A DNA stretch of 64,000 nt from Mucilaginibacter celer. GTDB taxonomy: Bacteria > Bacteroidota > Bacteroidia > Sphingobacteriales > Sphingobacteriaceae. The first letter of the stretch is position 1, and each line of letters opens with the position of its first letter. Below the pieces are notes generated by a model. The model had not been told where the DNA came from. It did no database searches and saw only the letters and a program-made list of their open reading frames with translations. This document shows, one piece after another, positions 61,839 through 64,000 of this stretch. The position numbers and the translations under genes are program-made. The DNA lies in NCBI RefSeq assembly GCF_003576455.2, contig NZ_CP032869.1, forward strand, positions 5,270,001 through 5,334,000, read 5' to 3'.

Positions 61839-63629
61839 TTACAACCAGTTTTTTAGCTCGATGGTAATTAACGTACCATTGTTTTCGCGGCCTTTATGCA
61901 GCAATATAGTGGTATTTTTATAGATGCTATTGAGTAGGCGGATCCTTTTTTCGCACAGTTCAATCCCGATACCTGCTTTAACGGTTTGGTCAAATCCTTT
62001 GCCATTGTCCCATACTGTTAATAGCAAGGTATTATCAACCTGGTCAACGCCTATCCGGATAGCGCCTGCCTGCTGCAGGGCTGATACGCCGTGTTTAACC
62101 GCATTTTCGGCAAAAGGCTGTAGCAGCATGGCAGGTATTTCAATTTGCTGATCAATCACATCGTGATTGGTGTTAATATTAAACGCAAAGCCGAAACGCA
62201 TCTGCTCCATCTCCAGGTAATCATTTAACAAGGCCATTTCGTGCTGTATGGACGTTAGTTCGCGGTTACCCTCATCCAATACATTACGGGTGATGCGGGC
62301 AAAACGTACAAGATACTTATTGGCATTTTCCATCTCGTTTTTATTAACCAGGTTTTGGATCCCGGCCAGCGCGTTAAACACAAAATGCGGGTTTAGCTGC
62401 GCCCTTACCGACGCTAATTGCAGGTTAATGATCTCTTTACCCTGAGCCTGCTGAAACAATTTGCGCTTTTGCCTTCGGCGATAAAAAACGAGAATGAGCA
62501 GGGCTGCTAAAACTACACCGGCAACTATAGTTATTAATACCGTTGCAGATACGGTAAGCGGTACATTAACAGCCGGCAAAACCGTAAAAGGGATGCTGGT
62601 GGCTAAACCTCGTAACAGGTAAACCGGCCTGCCGCCGTGACGGTGTATTTTTGGGGTGAAGGTTATTTGATATTTACCGGGCGTTTTCCAAAACTCTTTG
62701 TACAGATAAAAATCATAGTTGGTTTCACCAAGATTGATGCTGTCTTTCAAGCCGTCTGCATCTCGTTTTAATGATACTTTGTAGTTATAGATCCTCTTCG
62801 CGTTACCAATCATGAACCAGAGCCGCTGCACCGAATCGGCAAGCCTGATCTTTAAATCCTGCGATGATGGCGATTTGATAAAATCCAGTTCGGGTGGGGT
62901 CATCGGCACTTCCTTGCCCTTTATCAGGCGTGTATTTTTGTCCTTAGGATAAAAAGATCTGTCAACAACACCATTATCAACTGTGGGATACATGCGGCTC
63001 CAGAATTCGGCGTATGCTGTAACATTTGGCTTAACAACTTTACGCCAATCGATAGTTACAGCATCCTGCTCTCTGAAATTTTTAACATTGTATATTTCAA
63101 CCCGTAAAACCTGGTTGGGTTGATAGCCGAATTTGCCTAAGTAAGCATAAGTATATCTGCCATCTGTGGTAGTTTTAAACTGGTTTGGCATGGTCCATCC
63201 AACCAGCTCACGCCTGTCATTTTGGATTACGCGGAAGAGGTAATTTTTAGCGTTTTGTGGGTTTACATCCTGGGCTATTAGTTCTATGCCGGCCTCGCCG
63301 TCAACTAAAATACTTGTAAAATCATTGTTTGGAGTAATGGTTTCCAGCCCCTCATAAAGCTCACTCTTTTTATCAAAACGAACACCAATGTTTTGAGCCC
63401 CCAAATTACTTACTAAAAAGTGCTCGTGCCCCAATTGTTTTATACGGCCGGCGCGGGTAATAAACGCGCGCATTTGCGGTGTTAAAGTTTCTTTGGTGGT
63501 ATCAACGGGCATGCCTTTGTAAAAAACAACGTTAGGGTCATTTCGCCAGGATTGCGCCCAACCGGGTTGAACTATACAAATAAGCGTGCAAAACAAGGTT
63601 ACCGGTAATGATTTGATAAAGGTTTTCAT
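61839..63629 (-). CDS. LytS-type membrane sensor histidine kinase
   Basis: The 596-residue kinase has a signal peptide (VTLFCTLICIVQPGWAQ), a large periplasmic sensor region (about 27-355), one membrane helix (about 361-383) and a cytoplasmic His_kinase domain of the LytS type with phospho-acceptor H415 in LNPHFVFNAL, followed by an HATPase (NAVKHGV N box and GKGFD/GIGIEL boxes). It is paired with the LytTR regulator. The long periplasmic part has no recognised ligand domain. The likely signal is extracellular or cell-envelope derived. Confidence 0.92.
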   Translation of the reverse strand: MKTFIKSLPVTLFCTLICIVQPGWAQSWRNDPNVVFYKGMPVDTTKETLTPQMRAFITRAGRIKQLGHEHFLVSNLGAQNIGVRFDKKSELYEGLETITPNNDFTSILVDGEAGIELIAQDVNPQNAKNYLFRVIQNDRRELVGWTMPNQFKTTTDGRYTYAYLGKFGYQPNQVLRVEIYNVKNFREQDAVTIDWRKVVKPNVTAYAEFWSRMYPTVDNGVVDRSFYPKDKNTRLIKGKEVPMTPPELDFIKSPSSQDLKIRLADSVQRLWFMIGNAKRIYNYKVSLKRDADGLKDSINLGETNYDFYLYKEFWKTPGKYQITFTPKIHRHGGRPVYLLRGLATSIPFTVLPAVNVPLTVSATVLITIVAGVVLAALLILVFYRRRQKRKLFQQAQGKEIINLQLASVRAQLNPHFVFNALAGIQNLVNKNEMENANKYLVRFARITRNVLDEGNRELTSIQHEMALLNDYLEMEQMRFGFAFNINTNHDVIDQQIEIPAMLLQPFAENAVKHGVSALQQAGAIRIGVDQVDNTLLLTVWDNGKGFDQTVKAGIGIELCEKRIRLLNSIYKNTTILLHKGRENNGTLITIELKNWL

Positions 63630-63819
63630 GATGTTTTAAAATTATACTTTGATTGTGTTATCTGGTATAAATTTGTGTTGGTTTACATCATTAAACAATC
63701 ATCAAACAGCAGGCGGCATTAATGGCTTAGTATTTAGCTCAAATAACCGTTAAACCAGGAACAACGTATGCCGGCTTAACGGTGAAAAATGAGATTACCC
63801 CGGCAAGCGGCTTCAATAA

Positions 63820-64000
63820 TCAATTACGTACAAACCATCGCTCTGCGGCTTTCTGAAGCTTGGAAAAATCTGGTTCATTGCCGGCAACCCACGCGATAAT
63901 ACCATCCGGACGGACTAATACCGCGCTTAAACCCAACTGATCTTTGGCAGGGCCTGAAACGTATTTAAGCTGATGGCTGTAGGTGGCTGCTAAAGCTTTA
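63820..64000 (-). CDS. FAD-dependent monooxygenase, C-terminal end (cut by window)
   Basis: Only the last 59 residues are in the window. They contain LSAVLVRPDGIIAWVAG, the pattern at the end of class A flavin monooxygenases of the aromatic/polyketide hydroxylase type, whose C-terminal thioredoxin-like domain ends this way. The stop codon is at 63820-63822 on the minus strand. The gene continues beyond 64000, so the FAD-binding domains are not visible. Confidence 0.7.
   Translation of the reverse strand, partial: KALAATYSHQLKYVSGPAKDQLGLSAVLVRPDGIIAWVAGNEPDFSKLQKAAERWFVRN

Overview
The window looks like chromosomal DNA of a member of the Bacteroidota, most likely a Sphingobacteriaceae relative of Mucilaginibacter or Pedobacter; the genus is an inference. 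The signs are an L28-L33-DUF4295 ribosomal cluster, a type IX secretion C-terminal sorting domain, lipoproteins of the SCKKD type, BshC (bacillithiol), promoters of the TAnnTTTG type, few Shine-Dalgarno sites, and many small dispersed palindromes between genes. The left edge cuts a hen1 gene and the right edge cuts a flavin monooxygenase gene.

Layout. 1-3.9 kb: a bacterial Hen1-Pnkp RNA repair pair with overlapping genes, followed by a nested palindromic repeat. 4.4-12.2 kb: a three-PAS histidine kinase, a secreted alpha/beta hydrolase, a Uma2-type nuclease, a CsbD stress protein, two unknown genes and acs. 12.6-24.3 kb: housekeeping genes (rpmB, rpmG, DUF4295, ftsY, rimO, bshC, tsaD, a very long tamB-like gene) and tRNA-Ala. 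24.6-33.2 kb: a PQQ-type sugar dehydrogenase, then a cobalamin riboswitch followed by a TonB-dependent receptor and four surface lipoproteins, three of them beta-propeller-like and two of these a recent tandem duplicate. This reads as a vitamin B12 capture and import operon. 33.2-40.6 kb: a type IX secreted NHL protein, an MFS transporter, several microproteins, a PiT phosphate transporter and a UspA protein.

40.5-44.1 kb: two identical IS110-family elements in direct orientation. They arose by an exact 1,798 bp tandem duplication that also copied about 250 bp of flanking DNA. The original insertion split a dispersed palindrome, and the long 5' noncoding end contains a perfect 14 bp stem enclosing 135 nt, as expected for a bridge RNA. 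44.3-51.9 kb: lpxB, surE, an M1 aminopeptidase, a Crp/Fnr-DJ-1-ABM stress cluster and a deaminase.

52.9-57.7 kb: the strongest candidate for a new system. A two-helix SLATT/DUF4231-like membrane protein is divergent from a protein with an N-terminal TIR-like/DUF4062-like domain, which is followed by a membrane-anchored nSTAND1 NTPase with WG-like and leucine-rich repeat sensor regions. It resembles STAND-based antiphage immunity, but I do not recognise the exact combination. 57.7-64 kb: an AraC regulator with an aldo/keto reductase, a second Crp/Fnr regulator with an adjacent TGTGA-N6-TCACA operator and alpha/beta hydrolase, a LytS/LytT two-component pair and the truncated monooxygenase.
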